Positions 26,485 to 36,748 of a stretch of 64,000 nucleotides of DNA are shown piece by piece. How positions within the stretch are numbered: position 1 is the first letter of the stretch; each line of letters starts with the position of its first letter. This stretch comes from Burkholderia sp. USMB20 (GTDB taxonomy: Bacteria > Pseudomonadota > Gammaproteobacteria > Burkholderiales > Burkholderiaceae). Under the pieces are notes generated by a model that had not been told where the DNA came from, made no database searches, and worked only from the letters and a program-made list of their open reading frames with translations. The position numbers and the translations under genes were made by a program. Where the stretch lies: positions 62,001-126,000 of the forward strand of contig NZ_JTAN02000008.1 of the NCBI RefSeq assembly GCF_000949135.2. The letters are read 5' to 3'.

Positions 26485-27915
26485 ATGCAGAGCCTGGAGA
26501 CGGCCGCCGCGCGTGGCGGCCACGATGTAGCCGCGCCGGCGGCCGACGCGCTCGAGGCGGCGCTCGTCGCCGCGTTGGGCGACACGCTGGTCACGCGGGC
26601 GGCCGAGATCGATCCGCGCTACTTCACCGCGTACAACGAGCCGGCCGGCGTGCGGCCGCGTGCGCTGGTGCGGCCGCGCAGCGTCGACGACGTGTCGCGC
26701 ACGCTCGCGCTGTGCACGCGGCTCGGGCAGCCGGTCGTGCCGCAGGGCGGCCTCACCGGGCTCGCGCGCGGCGCGGTCGCGCTGGGCGGCGAGATCGTGC
26801 TGTCGATGGAGCGTTTCGCGGGCGTCGAGTCGATCGATGCGGCGGCGGGCACGATGACGGTGCGCGCCGGGACGCCGCTGCAGACGGTGCAGGAGGCCGC
26901 GGACGCGGCGGGTTTCACGTTCGGCGTCGATCTCGGCGCACGCGGTTCGTGCCAGATCGGCGGCATGCTCGCGACCAACGCGGGCGGCACGCGCGCGATC
27001 CGTTACGGCATGATGCGCGAGCAGGTGCTCGGCCTGGAAGCCGTGCTCGCCGACGGCACCGTCGTGTCGTCGATGAACCGGATGCTGAAGAACAACGCGG
27101 GCTACGACCTGAAGCAGCTGTTCATCGGCAGCGAAGGCACGCTCGGCATCGTCACGCGTGCCGTGCTGCGGCTGCATCCGAAGCTGGCCGCACCGGCCAC
27201 CGCGCTCTGTCGCGTGCACGGCTACGATGCCGTGGTCGGGTTGTGGAACCGTCTGCGCGCACTGCCCGAGCTCGTCAGTTTCGAAGCGATGTGGCCGGCC
27301 TTCTACGACTACGTGGCGCGTCATACTCCCGGCGTCGTCGCGCCGTTCTCGGGCGACGGCGGCTTCGCGGTGCTGATCGAGTGCGCGACGAGCGCACCGG
27401 GCGGCGATGCGCGCGCGGCGCTGGAAAACGGCCTGGCGGATGCGATCGACGCGGGGCTCGTGGACGATGCGGCGCTGGCGACGTCGGAGCGGCAGGCGCG
27501 CGACTTGTGGACGCTGCGCGAAGGGCTCGCAATCGATGCGCTGCCGCATCTGGTGAACTTCGACGTGAGCCTGCCGACGGGCGAACTCGGCCTGTTCGCC
27601 GAGCGCTGCGAAGCGGCATTGCGCGCGGCCTGGCCCGACATCGTGTGTCTCTTCTTCGGCCACGTCGGCGACGGCAACGTGCATGTCGGCGTATCGCTCG
27701 ACGGCATGGGCGACGCCAACGCCGATGCGATCGATCGCTGCGTCTACACGGTCGTCCGGGACCTGGGCGGCTCGGTGTCGGCGGAGCACGGCATCGGCAT
27801 GCTCAAGCGCGCCTATCTCGCGCACACGCGCAGCGAAGCCGAAATCGGCCTGATGCGGCGCCTGAAGGCCGCGCTCGATCCCGTCGGCGTGCTCAACCCC
27901 GGCAAGGTGCTTTGA
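26485..27915 (+). CDS. FAD-binding oxidase, D-2-hydroxyacid dehydrogenase (GlcD/D2HGDH) type
   Basis: This 476-residue flavoprotein has a PCMH-type FAD domain (about 60-240; PRALVRPRSVDDVSRTLALC, VPQGGLTGLARGAVALGGEI, LGARGSCQIGGMLATNAGGT, LFIGSEGTLGIVTRAVLRLH) and the FAD-linked oxidase C-terminal domain with the metal-binding HVGDGNVHVGV and the terminal SAEHGIGMLKR and LDPVGVLNPGKVL. These are diagnostic for D-lactate, glycolate and D-2-hydroxyglutarate dehydrogenases. The specific substrate cannot be read. It starts 13 bp after the binding-protein gene, so they are probably co-transcribed. It converges on the PadR gene. Confidence 0.92.
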   Translation: MQSLETAAARGGHDVAAPAADALEAALVAALGDTLVTRAAEIDPRYFTAYNEPAGVRPRALVRPRSVDDVSRTLALCTRLGQPVVPQGGLTGLARGAVALGGEIVLSMERFAGVESIDAAAGTMTVRAGTPLQTVQEAADAAGFTFGVDLGARGSCQIGGMLATNAGGTRAIRYGMMREQVLGLEAVLADGTVVSSMNRMLKNNAGYDLKQLFIGSEGTLGIVTRAVLRLHPKLAAPATALCRVHGYDAVVGLWNRLRALPELVSFEAMWPAFYDYVARHTPGVVAPFSGDGGFAVLIECATSAPGGDARAALENGLADAIDAGLVDDAALATSERQARDLWTLREGLAIDALPHLVNFDVSLPTGELGLFAERCEAALRAAWPDIVCLFFGHVGDGNVHVGVSLDGMGDANADAIDRCVYTVVRDLGGSVSAEHGIGMLKRAYLAHTRSEAEIGLMRRLKAALDPVGVLNPGKVL

Positions 27916-27939
27916 GCGACGCGCGCCGATGGCTGCGCG

Positions 27940-28512
27940 TCAGCCGTCGACCCAGCGCAGCGCGCCGATCTTCAGGTGTTCGACGACGCTGCGCGCCCAG
28001 TCGAGCTCCGCGTTCAGCAGCACGAGTGCATGCTCGTTGTGCAGCAGGAACAGGCGCGGCACCTGGTCGTTCTGCGCGGCGTTGCGCAGCGACTCGAGAC
28101 GTTCGCGTTCGGCTTCGAGCGCGGCGATGCGGCGCTCGAGTTGCCGGCGTGCATCGTCGGCATCGAGCAGCGGCAGGAACGCGAGGCCGGCGCCGAATGC
28201 CGGAAACTCGCGCGCGGGCTCGGCGAGCAGCGCATGCAGCCATGCCTGGCCGGCCGTATGTCCGGCTTCGGTCAGCGTGTACAGCGTGCGCTCGGGAAAC
28301 GCGCCGTCGCGCTCGGTGTCGTGCACGGCGATCAACCCGTCGCGCAGCAGCCGGTCGATCGTCTGGTAGAGGCTCGTGCGCTGCCGCACGTTGACGACTT
28401 CGTCGTAGCCGCGCACCTTCAGCTGCTGCAGCATCCCGTACGGATGCATCGGCGTTTCGGTGAGCGTCGCGAGGACCGCGAGCGCGAGCGGAGACGGGCG
28501 GCTTGTCGACAT
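27940..28512 (-). CDS. PadR family transcriptional regulator
   Basis: This 190-residue regulator has an N-terminal PadR winged helix (LAVLATLTETPMHPYGMLQQ, RQRTSLYQTIDRLLRDGLIA, RTLYTLTEAG) and a C-terminal helical, coiled-coil-like dimerisation region rich in Glu, Arg and Leu (residues about 125-165). No target gene is obvious. It is convergent with the FAD-oxidase gene (24-bp gap) and reads away from cadR, whose orientation is the same. An AT-rich region with repeats precedes it and could be its own operator. The effector is unknown. Confidence 0.87.
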   Translation of the reverse strand: MSTSRPSPLALAVLATLTETPMHPYGMLQQLKVRGYDEVVNVRQRTSLYQTIDRLLRDGLIAVHDTERDGAFPERTLYTLTEAGHTAGQAWLHALLAEPAREFPAFGAGLAFLPLLDADDARRQLERRIAALEAERERLESLRNAAQNDQVPRLFLLHNEHALVLLNAELDWARSVVEHLKIGALRWVDG

Positions 28513-28564
28513 GAATAGTTATGTTATGCCTAGTAAGAATATAACTAGTATCCGATAGACTATC
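28513..28564 (-). promoter_or_regulatory. Likely padR promoter/operator (AT-rich, TAGTTAT/ATAACTA inverted repeat)
   Basis: This stretch is unusually AT-rich. TAGTTAT (28516-28522) and ATAACTA (28541-28547) form a perfect 7-bp inverted repeat, and CTAGT occurs twice between 28530 and 28549. On the minus strand TATATT (28538-28543) could act as a -10 box. Autoregulation by PadR is inferred from position only. Confidence 0.5.
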
Positions 28565-28580
28565 ATATTCCGCAAGGGTT

Positions 28581-29012
28581 TCAGCCGAGGTGCGAGCGCT
28601 TTGCGGCCGGCGCGACGGTTTCCATCGTCGCGAGACCGTGCACGATTCCACAGTCCTCGACCGAATGTTCGCCGACACACTGGCGGCGCAATTCGGTGAG
28701 CTGGTCGCGCAGATGCGTCAGTTCCGCGAGGCGCGCATCGACGTGCCCGATGTGTTCGTCGAGCAGCGCGTTGATCGAATCGCATGGGTCGGCGGGCGTG
28801 TCGGTGAGCTGCAGCAGCGCGCGGATTTCGTCGTGCGCCATGTCGAGCGCGCGGCAGTTGCGGATAAAGCGCAGCCGCTCGACGTGCACGTCGGTGTAGT
28901 TGCGGTAGTTCGAATCGGTGCGCTCCGCATCCGGCATCAACCCCTCCTTCTCGTAGAAGCGGATCGTCTCGGGTGTGCAGCGGGCCGCCTTGGCCAGTTC
29001 GCCGATCTTCAT
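28581..29012 (-). CDS. cadR: MerR-family Cd(II)/Pb(II)-responsive regulator CadR
   Basis: This 143-residue MerR-family metal sensor activates the divergent ATPase gene by distorting its long-spacer promoter. The N-terminal helix-turn-helix is MKIGELAKAARCTPETIRFY, then EKEGLMP, followed by the dimerisation helix. Three cysteines in the positions typical of CadR/PbrR are present: C77 (DPCDSIN), C112 and C121 (CVGEHSVEDC). The C-terminus has two histidines (H125, H138), fewer than in His-rich CadR proteins. The start is well fixed because the divergent promoter lies directly upstream. Cadmium, lead or zinc is the expected inducer; zinc-only sensing (ZntR) is less likely given the cysteine spacing. 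Confidence 0.93.
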   Translation of the reverse strand: MKIGELAKAARCTPETIRFYEKEGLMPDAERTDSNYRNYTDVHVERLRFIRNCRALDMAHDEIRALLQLTDTPADPCDSINALLDEHIGHVDARLAELTHLRDQLTELRRQCVGEHSVEDCGIVHGLATMETVAPAAKRSHLG

Positions 29013-29032
29013 GGCTTTCTCCTTTGCAAGGG

Positions 29033-29063
29033 TTGACCTTGTAGTGGCTTCAGGGTGTTAACT
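29033..29063 (+). promoter_or_regulatory. CadR-type promoter/operator of the metal ATPase gene
   Basis: TTGACC (29033-29038), a 19-bp spacer and TTAACT (29058-29063) form a promoter with the over-long spacing characteristic of MerR-family activation. The spacer holds a dyad, ACCTTGTAG (29036-29044) and CTTCAGGGT (29048-29056), matching the known CadR/PbrR operator pattern ACCyTrTAGTGGCTACAGGGT at nearly all positions. This is strong evidence for CadR control. Confidence 0.88.
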
Positions 29064-29093
29064 GTACTCCGTCAAGCCATAGAGGAGGTTGTC

Positions 29094-31724
<2,631 letters not shown>

Positions 31725-31737
31725 CGAGGAGCGGGCG

Positions 31738-32103
31738 ATGAGCTTTCTGAAACGGATCCTGGGTGGCCACGGCGGCGGTCATGGCGGTGGGCATGGAAGC
31801 GGCCACGGTAGCGGCGAGCATCATGGCGGAGCGGGCCGGGAAGGCCATGGCGGCCACGATGCGCGCGGCCGCGATCGTCACGGCTGGGGCTGGCAGCCGT
31901 CGGCCGACGCGCAGGGCGGCCCGGGCAGCAACGTGCCGCTGCGTCAGCTCGCCTGTGCGGGCTGCGGCGCCATCAACGCGGCGGATGCGCGATTCTGCGC
32001 GCAGTGTGGTGTAGCGCAGCGGGGCAAGGCATGCAGCCGCTGCCACGCGGCGCTGGCCGCTGACGCGCGCTTCTGTCCGGGCTGCGGCACGCAGGCCGGG
32101 TAA
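31738..32103 (+). CDS. Small Gly/His-rich double zinc-ribbon protein
   Basis: This 121-residue protein has two parts. Residues about 8-50 are Gly/His-rich (GGHGGGHGGGHGSGHGSG, then EHHGG), a plausible flexible metal-binding tail. Residues about 72-121 hold two zinc ribbons, each with two CxxC knuckles: CAGCGAINAADARFCAQCG and CSRCHAALAADARFCPGCG. No signal peptide or membrane segment is seen. It starts 13 bp after the metal ATPase gene, with GACGAGGAG before its ATG, so it is almost certainly co-transcribed and CadR-induced. I do not know a characterised homologue. A cytosolic metal buffer or donor for the pump is an inference. The zinc ribbons could instead mediate protein contacts. Confidence 0.82.
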   Translation: MSFLKRILGGHGGGHGGGHGSGHGSGEHHGGAGREGHGGHDARGRDRHGWGWQPSADAQGGPGSNVPLRQLACAGCGAINAADARFCAQCGVAQRGKACSRCHAALAADARFCPGCGTQAG

Positions 32104-32212
32104 GGCTCGAGCGTCGGCCTCGATGCCGGCGTGACGGCCGATCTCCAAGGGCGGCGTGGCGCCTGCAACGGGCGTCGCCGGGCCACGGCGTGCGGGCTCG
32201 CTCCGAGCGAGC

Positions 32213-32370
32213 TTCCGAGTCTCCGAGTCTCCGAGTTCCGAGTTCCGAGTTCCGAGTTCCGAGTTCCGAGTTCCGAGTTCCGAGTTCCGAGTTCCGAGTT
32301 CCGAGTTCCGAGTTCCGAGTTCCGAGTTCCGAGCCCCGAGCCCCGAGCCCCGAGCCCCGAACCCCGACCC
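32213..32370 (+). repeat. Heptanucleotide tandem array (TTCCGAG, 14 perfect copies plus degenerate flanks)
   Basis: Fourteen perfect TTCCGAG units occupy 32236-32333. On the left are one TTCCGAG and two 8-bp TCTCCGAG units; on the right the unit drifts stepwise through CCCCGAG (three), CCCCGAA, CCCCGAC and CCCCGCC. It sits between the convergent zinc-ribbon and AraC/GyrI genes, 28 bp beyond the latter's stop. The period of seven keeps all frames open, which explains overlapping apparent frames that translate to SEFRVPS repeats; these are not genes. Confidence 0.92.
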
Positions 32371-32398
32371 CCGCCCCCCCGAACCCGGGACCTGCCGC

Positions 32399-33277
32399 TC
32401 AACGCAGCGGCAAATGAATCTCGGTGCGTAGGTCGGCCGGCGCCGCATCCATCGGCGTATTCAGATACAGCTCGAACGGCGGCGCATCGGCGGCTTCGCG
32501 GCCCGAGTGACGCAGCCAGTCGCCATACAGCCACTGGTAAGCGGTCTTGAGGTCCGCATACGGCCCGGTATGCAGCAGCACCGCATACTCGCCGCCCGCG
32601 ATCGTGACGCGCTCGACCGGCGGCGTCGGCTCGACGTCCGGCGCGCCGTCGGCAGGCACGAAGCACGCTTTCGCTCGCAATTGCGCTTCGGGCGTGGTAT
32701 CCGGATCGTCGTAGAAGATCCCGATCATCTTCGCGCCGGGGCCGATCAACCCGTGCTGCCCGATCCACGCGCCGATCTGCCCGAACGCGTCGCCGACCTT
32801 CAGGTAAGCGCCCGTATGCGCCACCGCATAACCGCGCAATTCCGGCTGCCGCCGGATCTCGACTTCATGCTTGAACATGTCTTCCTCTCCTCGCTGTAAC
32901 GGATAGATCGGCCGGTGGACCCCGGCGCGCCGGTGCTGCGCGGGCGGCACGCCGTAAGCATCCCGAAATGCGCGTGCGAACGCGTGCGTCGAACCGTAGC
33001 CGGCGCGCCGGGCGATCGCGTCGAGCGGCAGCGCCGTGCAGACGAGGTCCTCCGATGCGCGCACGATCCGCATCCGCCGCACCGTCAGCACGATCGACTC
33101 GCCGTACAGCGCGCGATAGACGCGCTGCCAGTGATACGGCGACAGGCACGCGATGTCGGCGAGCCGGTTCAGGTCGAGCGTGTCGTCGAGGTGCGTGCGG
33201 ATGTGGTCGTGAACGCGCGCGATGCGTGCTGCATAGCGGGCCCACGCGGGCGTTTCGGCTTTCGTGTCGACGGTCAT
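32399..33277 (-). CDS. AraC family regulator with GyrI-like effector domain
   Basis: This 292-residue protein has an N-terminal AraC DNA-binding domain (about 15-118; HIRTHLDDTLDLNRLADIAC, LSPYHWQRVYRALYGES, RRAGYGSTHAFARAFRDAYG) and a C-terminal GyrI/SbmC-like small-molecule domain (about 135-292; VEIRRQPELRGYAVAHTGAY, LHTGPYADLKTAYQWLYGDW, ELYLNTP, and a final EIHLPL). This is the Rob/BmrR-like layout in which the GyrI domain binds hydrophobic or cationic drugs. No efflux gene is adjacent, so targets are unknown. The start at 33277 (MTVDTKAETP) is the first in-frame ATG of family length. Confidence 0.9.
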   Translation of the reverse strand: MTVDTKAETPAWARYAARIARVHDHIRTHLDDTLDLNRLADIACLSPYHWQRVYRALYGESIVLTVRRMRIVRASEDLVCTALPLDAIARRAGYGSTHAFARAFRDAYGVPPAQHRRAGVHRPIYPLQRGEEDMFKHEVEIRRQPELRGYAVAHTGAYLKVGDAFGQIGAWIGQHGLIGPGAKMIGIFYDDPDTTPEAQLRAKACFVPADGAPDVEPTPPVERVTIAGGEYAVLLHTGPYADLKTAYQWLYGDWLRHSGREAADAPPFELYLNTPMDAAPADLRTEIHLPLR

Positions 33278-33555
33278 GCGTACGTCCCCCGGCAGGAATC
33301 GACGTCACGGTAGCACGCCGCCGATTGATAAATCTTGCGGAGATGCGTAGGCCAACAAAATCCGCCCCTTTTTAATTTCGCCGAAATGGGGTCTCGTCCC
33401 CGTCGAGATATGTCTAAAGTTAAAGACGGTGAAATCGGGTGATCGCGTCATTTTTCTCGGGTAAGTTGCTTGGGGCGGCAACGCACGGTTTTCGAAGTAC
33501 GCAGGTAGTTCGTCGATGTTCAATCGCAACGCCACGTTTTTCGGGAGAAGAAGAA
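33278..33555. promoter_or_regulatory. Divergent intergenic region, AraC/GyrI gene and CmpX-like gene
   Basis: The 278-bp gap holds both promoters. It includes an AT-richer stretch (33330-33425) with TTTTTAATTTCG and TCTAAAGTTAAAG, but I could not assign boxes with confidence. Confidence 0.4.
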
Positions 33556-35019
33556 ATGGATGCTTCCAGCTTCATCACGTCGCTGCAGACCACGCTAGGC
33601 GGATACCTGCCGAAGATTGCCGGCGCGATCGGCATCCTGGTGATCGGCTGGCTGATCGCCGTCGCGGTGCGGGCCGGCGCGCTCCGGCTGCTCAACGCGC
33701 TGAAGGTCGATCAGCGGATCAACGAAAGCACCGGCCAGGGCGCGTGCGTCGAGCGGATCATCGCCGGCGGGCTGTTCTGGCTCGTACTGCTCGTCACCGC
33801 GGTGGGCATCTTCAACGTGCTCAACCTGTACGCGGTGTCCAATCCGTTCTCGCTGCTCGTCACCCACATCGTCAACTACCTGCCGAACCTGATCGGCGGC
33901 GCGGCGCTGACGCTGATCGCGTGGCTGATCGCGTCGCTCTTGCGCAGCCTCGCGAACCGTGCGCTGAAGGCGAGCAAGGTCGACGACAAGCTGTCCGAAA
34001 GCGCGGGCATGCAGCCGATGAGCGGCTATCTGGGCGACGTGCTGTTCTGGCTCGTGATCCTGATGTTCCTGCCGGCGATTCTCGCGTCGTTCGCGCTGTC
34101 CGGCCTGCTGTCGCCGGTGCAGGGGATGGTCGACAGGCTGCTCGCGATCGTGCCGAACCTGTTCGCGGCCGCGGTGATCGGCTTCGTCGGCTGGGTCGTC
34201 GCGCGCGTGCTGCGCGGCCTCGTGACGAACCTGCTGGTTGCCGCCGGCGCCGATCGCCTCACGCAGGGTCTCGACAGCCCGACGCCGGTGCGCGTGTCGA
34301 GCCTGATCGGCACCATCGTCTACGTGTTCGTGTTCGTGCCGACGCTGATCTCCGCGCTCGACGCGCTGAAGATCGACGCAATCTCGATTCCCGCCACCAA
34401 CATGCTGAACCAGTTCCTCGGCGCGGTGCCCGACATCGTCGCGGCGATCGTGATCGTGCTCGTCACGTTCTATTTCGCGCGCTTCGTCGCGTCGCTCGCG
34501 CAGAAGCTGCTGGAAGCCGCCGGCGCCGACGGGCTGCCGGCCGTGCTCGGCGTCGAGCGCGTGTTCTCGGGGATCCTGCAGCCGTCGGTGCTGGTCGCGC
34601 GGCTGATCGTGTTCTTCGCGATGCTGTTCGCGTCGGTGGAGGCCGCGAACCGGCTCGGCTTCACGCAGGTGCGCGACGTCGTCACGCTGTTCATCGAATT
34701 CGGCGGCCATGTGCTGACGGGCGGCGTGATCCTCGTGATCGGCGTGTGGCTCGCGGGCCTCGCGCGCCGCGTGATCGAGCAGGCCGACCGCGAGCACAGC
34801 GTGCTGTTCGCACGGATCGCGCAGTTCGCGATCCTCGGCCTGGTGTTCGCGATGGGGCTGCGCGCGATGGGCATCGCCAACGAGATCGTGCAGCTCGCAT
34901 TCGGCCTCGTGCTCGGTGCGATCGCGGTGGCGGTCGCGCTGTCGTTCGGCCTCGGCGGCCGCGAGGCGGCCGGCAAGCTGCTCGACCGCTGGTTCAACCA
35001 GCGCGGCGGCGGTCAGTAA
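33556..35019 (+). CDS. CmpX-like mechanosensitive-channel-family membrane protein
   Basis: This 487-residue inner-membrane protein is built from repeated hydrophobic segments. At least ten are visible, for example IAGAIGILVIGWLIAVAV, LIGGAALTLIAWLIASLL, LFAAAVIGFVGWVVARVL, IVAAIVIVLVTFYFARFV and VLTGGVILVIGVWLAGLA. The repeated pattern of a helix followed by short amphipathic segments with a small LD-type linker fits the 'conserved TM helix' repeat found in the CmpX/MscS-related family. CmpX influences cell-envelope stress and c-di-GMP signalling in Pseudomonas; the role here is inferred. The beta domain of a canonical MscS is not evident. ATG 33556 follows GGGAGAAGAAGAA; the frame open upstream to 33439 lacks family features. 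Confidence 0.8.
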   Translation: MDASSFITSLQTTLGGYLPKIAGAIGILVIGWLIAVAVRAGALRLLNALKVDQRINESTGQGACVERIIAGGLFWLVLLVTAVGIFNVLNLYAVSNPFSLLVTHIVNYLPNLIGGAALTLIAWLIASLLRSLANRALKASKVDDKLSESAGMQPMSGYLGDVLFWLVILMFLPAILASFALSGLLSPVQGMVDRLLAIVPNLFAAAVIGFVGWVVARVLRGLVTNLLVAAGADRLTQGLDSPTPVRVSSLIGTIVYVFVFVPTLISALDALKIDAISIPATNMLNQFLGAVPDIVAAIVIVLVTFYFARFVASLAQKLLEAAGADGLPAVLGVERVFSGILQPSVLVARLIVFFAMLFASVEAANRLGFTQVRDVVTLFIEFGGHVLTGGVILVIGVWLAGLARRVIEQADREHSVLFARIAQFAILGLVFAMGLRAMGIANEIVQLAFGLVLGAIAVAVALSFGLGGREAAGKLLDRWFNQRGGGQ

Positions 35020-35229
35020 CGCCGGTGACGCGTCGGCCGTCCGGCCGCTTCGCGCGGCCGGACGGTGTGTGCATGACGCTCGTGGAGAGCCGCCCACCGC
35101 CCACCGTTGCCGTCAGCGAAACGTCAGCCGTCATCTTTGCCGAATTTCGATAACACGTCGTTTAATGACTCTCTAGCATCGATTCTCAGTCGCGCGGGCC
35201 CGCAGGCCGGCGCCTTTCAGGAGAATCCG

Positions 35230-36642
35230 ATGAAAGCAGAGTCGAATGGCCGGCCCGCCGCCGGCGCCAAGTCGTCCGGCCAGCCCGCGCTGCAGCAGAC
35301 GCTCGGGACCTGGCAACTGTGGGGCATCGCGGTTGGCCTCGTGATTTCAGGCGAATACTTCGGCTGGAGCTACGGCTGGGCGAGCGCCGGCACGCTGGGT
35401 TTCGTCGTCACCGCGCTGTTCGTCGCGGCGATGTACACCACCTTCATCTTCAGCTTCACCGAGCTGACGACGTCGATCCCGCACGCGGGCGGCCCGTTCG
35501 CGTATGCGCGCCGCGCGTTCGGCCCGGCGGGCGGCTATCTCGCCGGCGCGGCGACGCTCGTCGAGTTCGTGTTCGCGCCGCCCGCGATCGCGCTCGCGAT
35601 CGGCGCGTACCTGCACGTGCAGTTTCCGGGGCTCGAACCGAAACACGCGGCGATGGGCGCGTATCTCGTGTTCATGGCGCTGAACATCGTCGGCGTGCAG
35701 ATTGCCGCGACGTTCGAGCTGGTCGTCACGCTGTTCGCGATCTTCGAGCTGCTGGTGTTCATGGGCGTCGTGTCGCCGGGCTTCGCGTGGAGCAACTTCA
35801 TGAAGGGCGGCTGGTCGGGTGCCGATCATTTCAGCGTCGGCGCATTCCACGGCATGTTCGCCGCGATCCCGTTCGCGATCTGGTTCTTCCTCGCGATCGA
35901 AGGCGTCGCGATGGCCGCCGAGGAGGCGAAGAACCCGAAGCGCTCGATCCCGATCGCGTACGTGGCCGGCATCCTGACGCTCGTCACGCTCGCGATCGGC
36001 GTGATGGTGTTCGCCGGCGGCGCGGGCGACTGGACCAAGCTCGCGAACATCAACGACCCGCTGCCGCAGGCGATGAAGTACATCGTCGGCGCGAACAGCG
36101 GCTGGATGCACATGCTCGTGTGGCTCGGGCTGTTCGGGCTCGTCGCGTCGTTCCACGGGATCATCCTCGGCTATTCGCGCCAGATCTTCGCGCTGGCCCG
36201 CGAAGGTTATCTGCCGGAGTGGCTCGGCAAGGTGCATCCGCGCTTCAAGACACCGCATCGCGCGATTCTCGCGGGCGGCGTGGTCGGCATCGCCGCGATC
36301 TACAGCGACGAGCTGATCCAGTTCGGCGGCCAGACGCTCACCGCGAACATCGTGACGATGTCGGTGTTCGGCGCGATCGTGATGTATATCGTAAGCATGG
36401 CGGCGCTGTTCAAGCTGCGCCGCTCGCAGCCGAACCTGGAGCGTCCGTTCCGCGCGCCGCTGTACCCGTTCTTCCCGGCGTTCGCGATCGTTGCAGCCCT
36501 GATTTGCCTTGCGACGATGGTGTACTTCAACGGGCTGGTGGCGATGGTGTTCATCGCGTTCCTCGCGCTCGGCTACGCGTACTTCCTCGCGACCCGTTCG
36601 CAGCGTGCGAGCGCACCGGGCGACGCGCTGCTCGGGGAATGA
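35230..36642 (+). CDS. eat: Ethanolamine permease (APC family)
   Basis: This 470-residue inner-membrane amino acid-polyamine-organocation transporter has about twelve helices. The N-terminus (QQTLGTWQLWGIAVGLVISG, then EYFGWSYGW) and ELTTSIPHAGGPFAYARRAF match ethanolamine permeases, as does EGVAMAAEEAKNPKRSIPIA. It is followed by eutB (106-bp gap) and eutC, so it supplies substrate to ethanolamine ammonia-lyase. CAGGAGAATCC precedes ATG 35230; the frame open to 35107 is non-coding leader. A 10-bp GC-rich hairpin after the gene may adjust expression between permease and enzyme. Confidence 0.93.
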   Translation: MKAESNGRPAAGAKSSGQPALQQTLGTWQLWGIAVGLVISGEYFGWSYGWASAGTLGFVVTALFVAAMYTTFIFSFTELTTSIPHAGGPFAYARRAFGPAGGYLAGAATLVEFVFAPPAIALAIGAYLHVQFPGLEPKHAAMGAYLVFMALNIVGVQIAATFELVVTLFAIFELLVFMGVVSPGFAWSNFMKGGWSGADHFSVGAFHGMFAAIPFAIWFFLAIEGVAMAAEEAKNPKRSIPIAYVAGILTLVTLAIGVMVFAGGAGDWTKLANINDPLPQAMKYIVGANSGWMHMLVWLGLFGLVASFHGIILGYSRQIFALAREGYLPEWLGKVHPRFKTPHRAILAGGVVGIAAIYSDELIQFGGQTLTANIVTMSVFGAIVMYIVSMAALFKLRRSQPNLERPFRAPLYPFFPAFAIVAALICLATMVYFNGLVAMVFIAFLALGYAYFLATRSQRASAPGDALLGE

Positions 36643-36678
36643 GGATGGCCGACCCGAACGGCCGTTCGTGACGGCATG

Positions 36679-36706
36679 CGGCGCGCCCCGTCGAACGGGC
36701 GCGCCG
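36679..36706 (+). other. GC-rich hairpin between the permease gene and eutB
   Basis: CGGCGCGCCC (36679-36688) and GGGCGCGCCG (36697-36706) are perfect 10-bp complements with an 8-nt loop and no following T run. It is probably an RNA-stability or partial attenuation element within the operon rather than a true terminator. Confidence 0.5.
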
Positions 36707-36748
36707 TCGGCGTCAGGCAAGGCAAGGACTGGCAAGGAGATTCGAACG

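Noticed and set aside
29055-29093. Earlier GTG start for the metal ATPase
   Set aside because: It lies within the CadR-dependent promoter, and a strong GAGGAGG precedes ATG 29094.
32213-32370. Possible CRISPR array
   Set aside because: The repeats are only 7 bp and directly adjacent with no spacers; no cas genes are present.
32131-32550. Several overlapping plus-strand frames full of SEFRVPS repeats
   Set aside because: They are translations of the TTCCGAG heptamer array, which keeps all three frames open; not proteins.
35027-35229. Sigma-54 promoter for the ethanolamine permease operon
   Set aside because: I looked for GG-N10-GC elements resembling the dehydrogenase promoter and found no convincing match.
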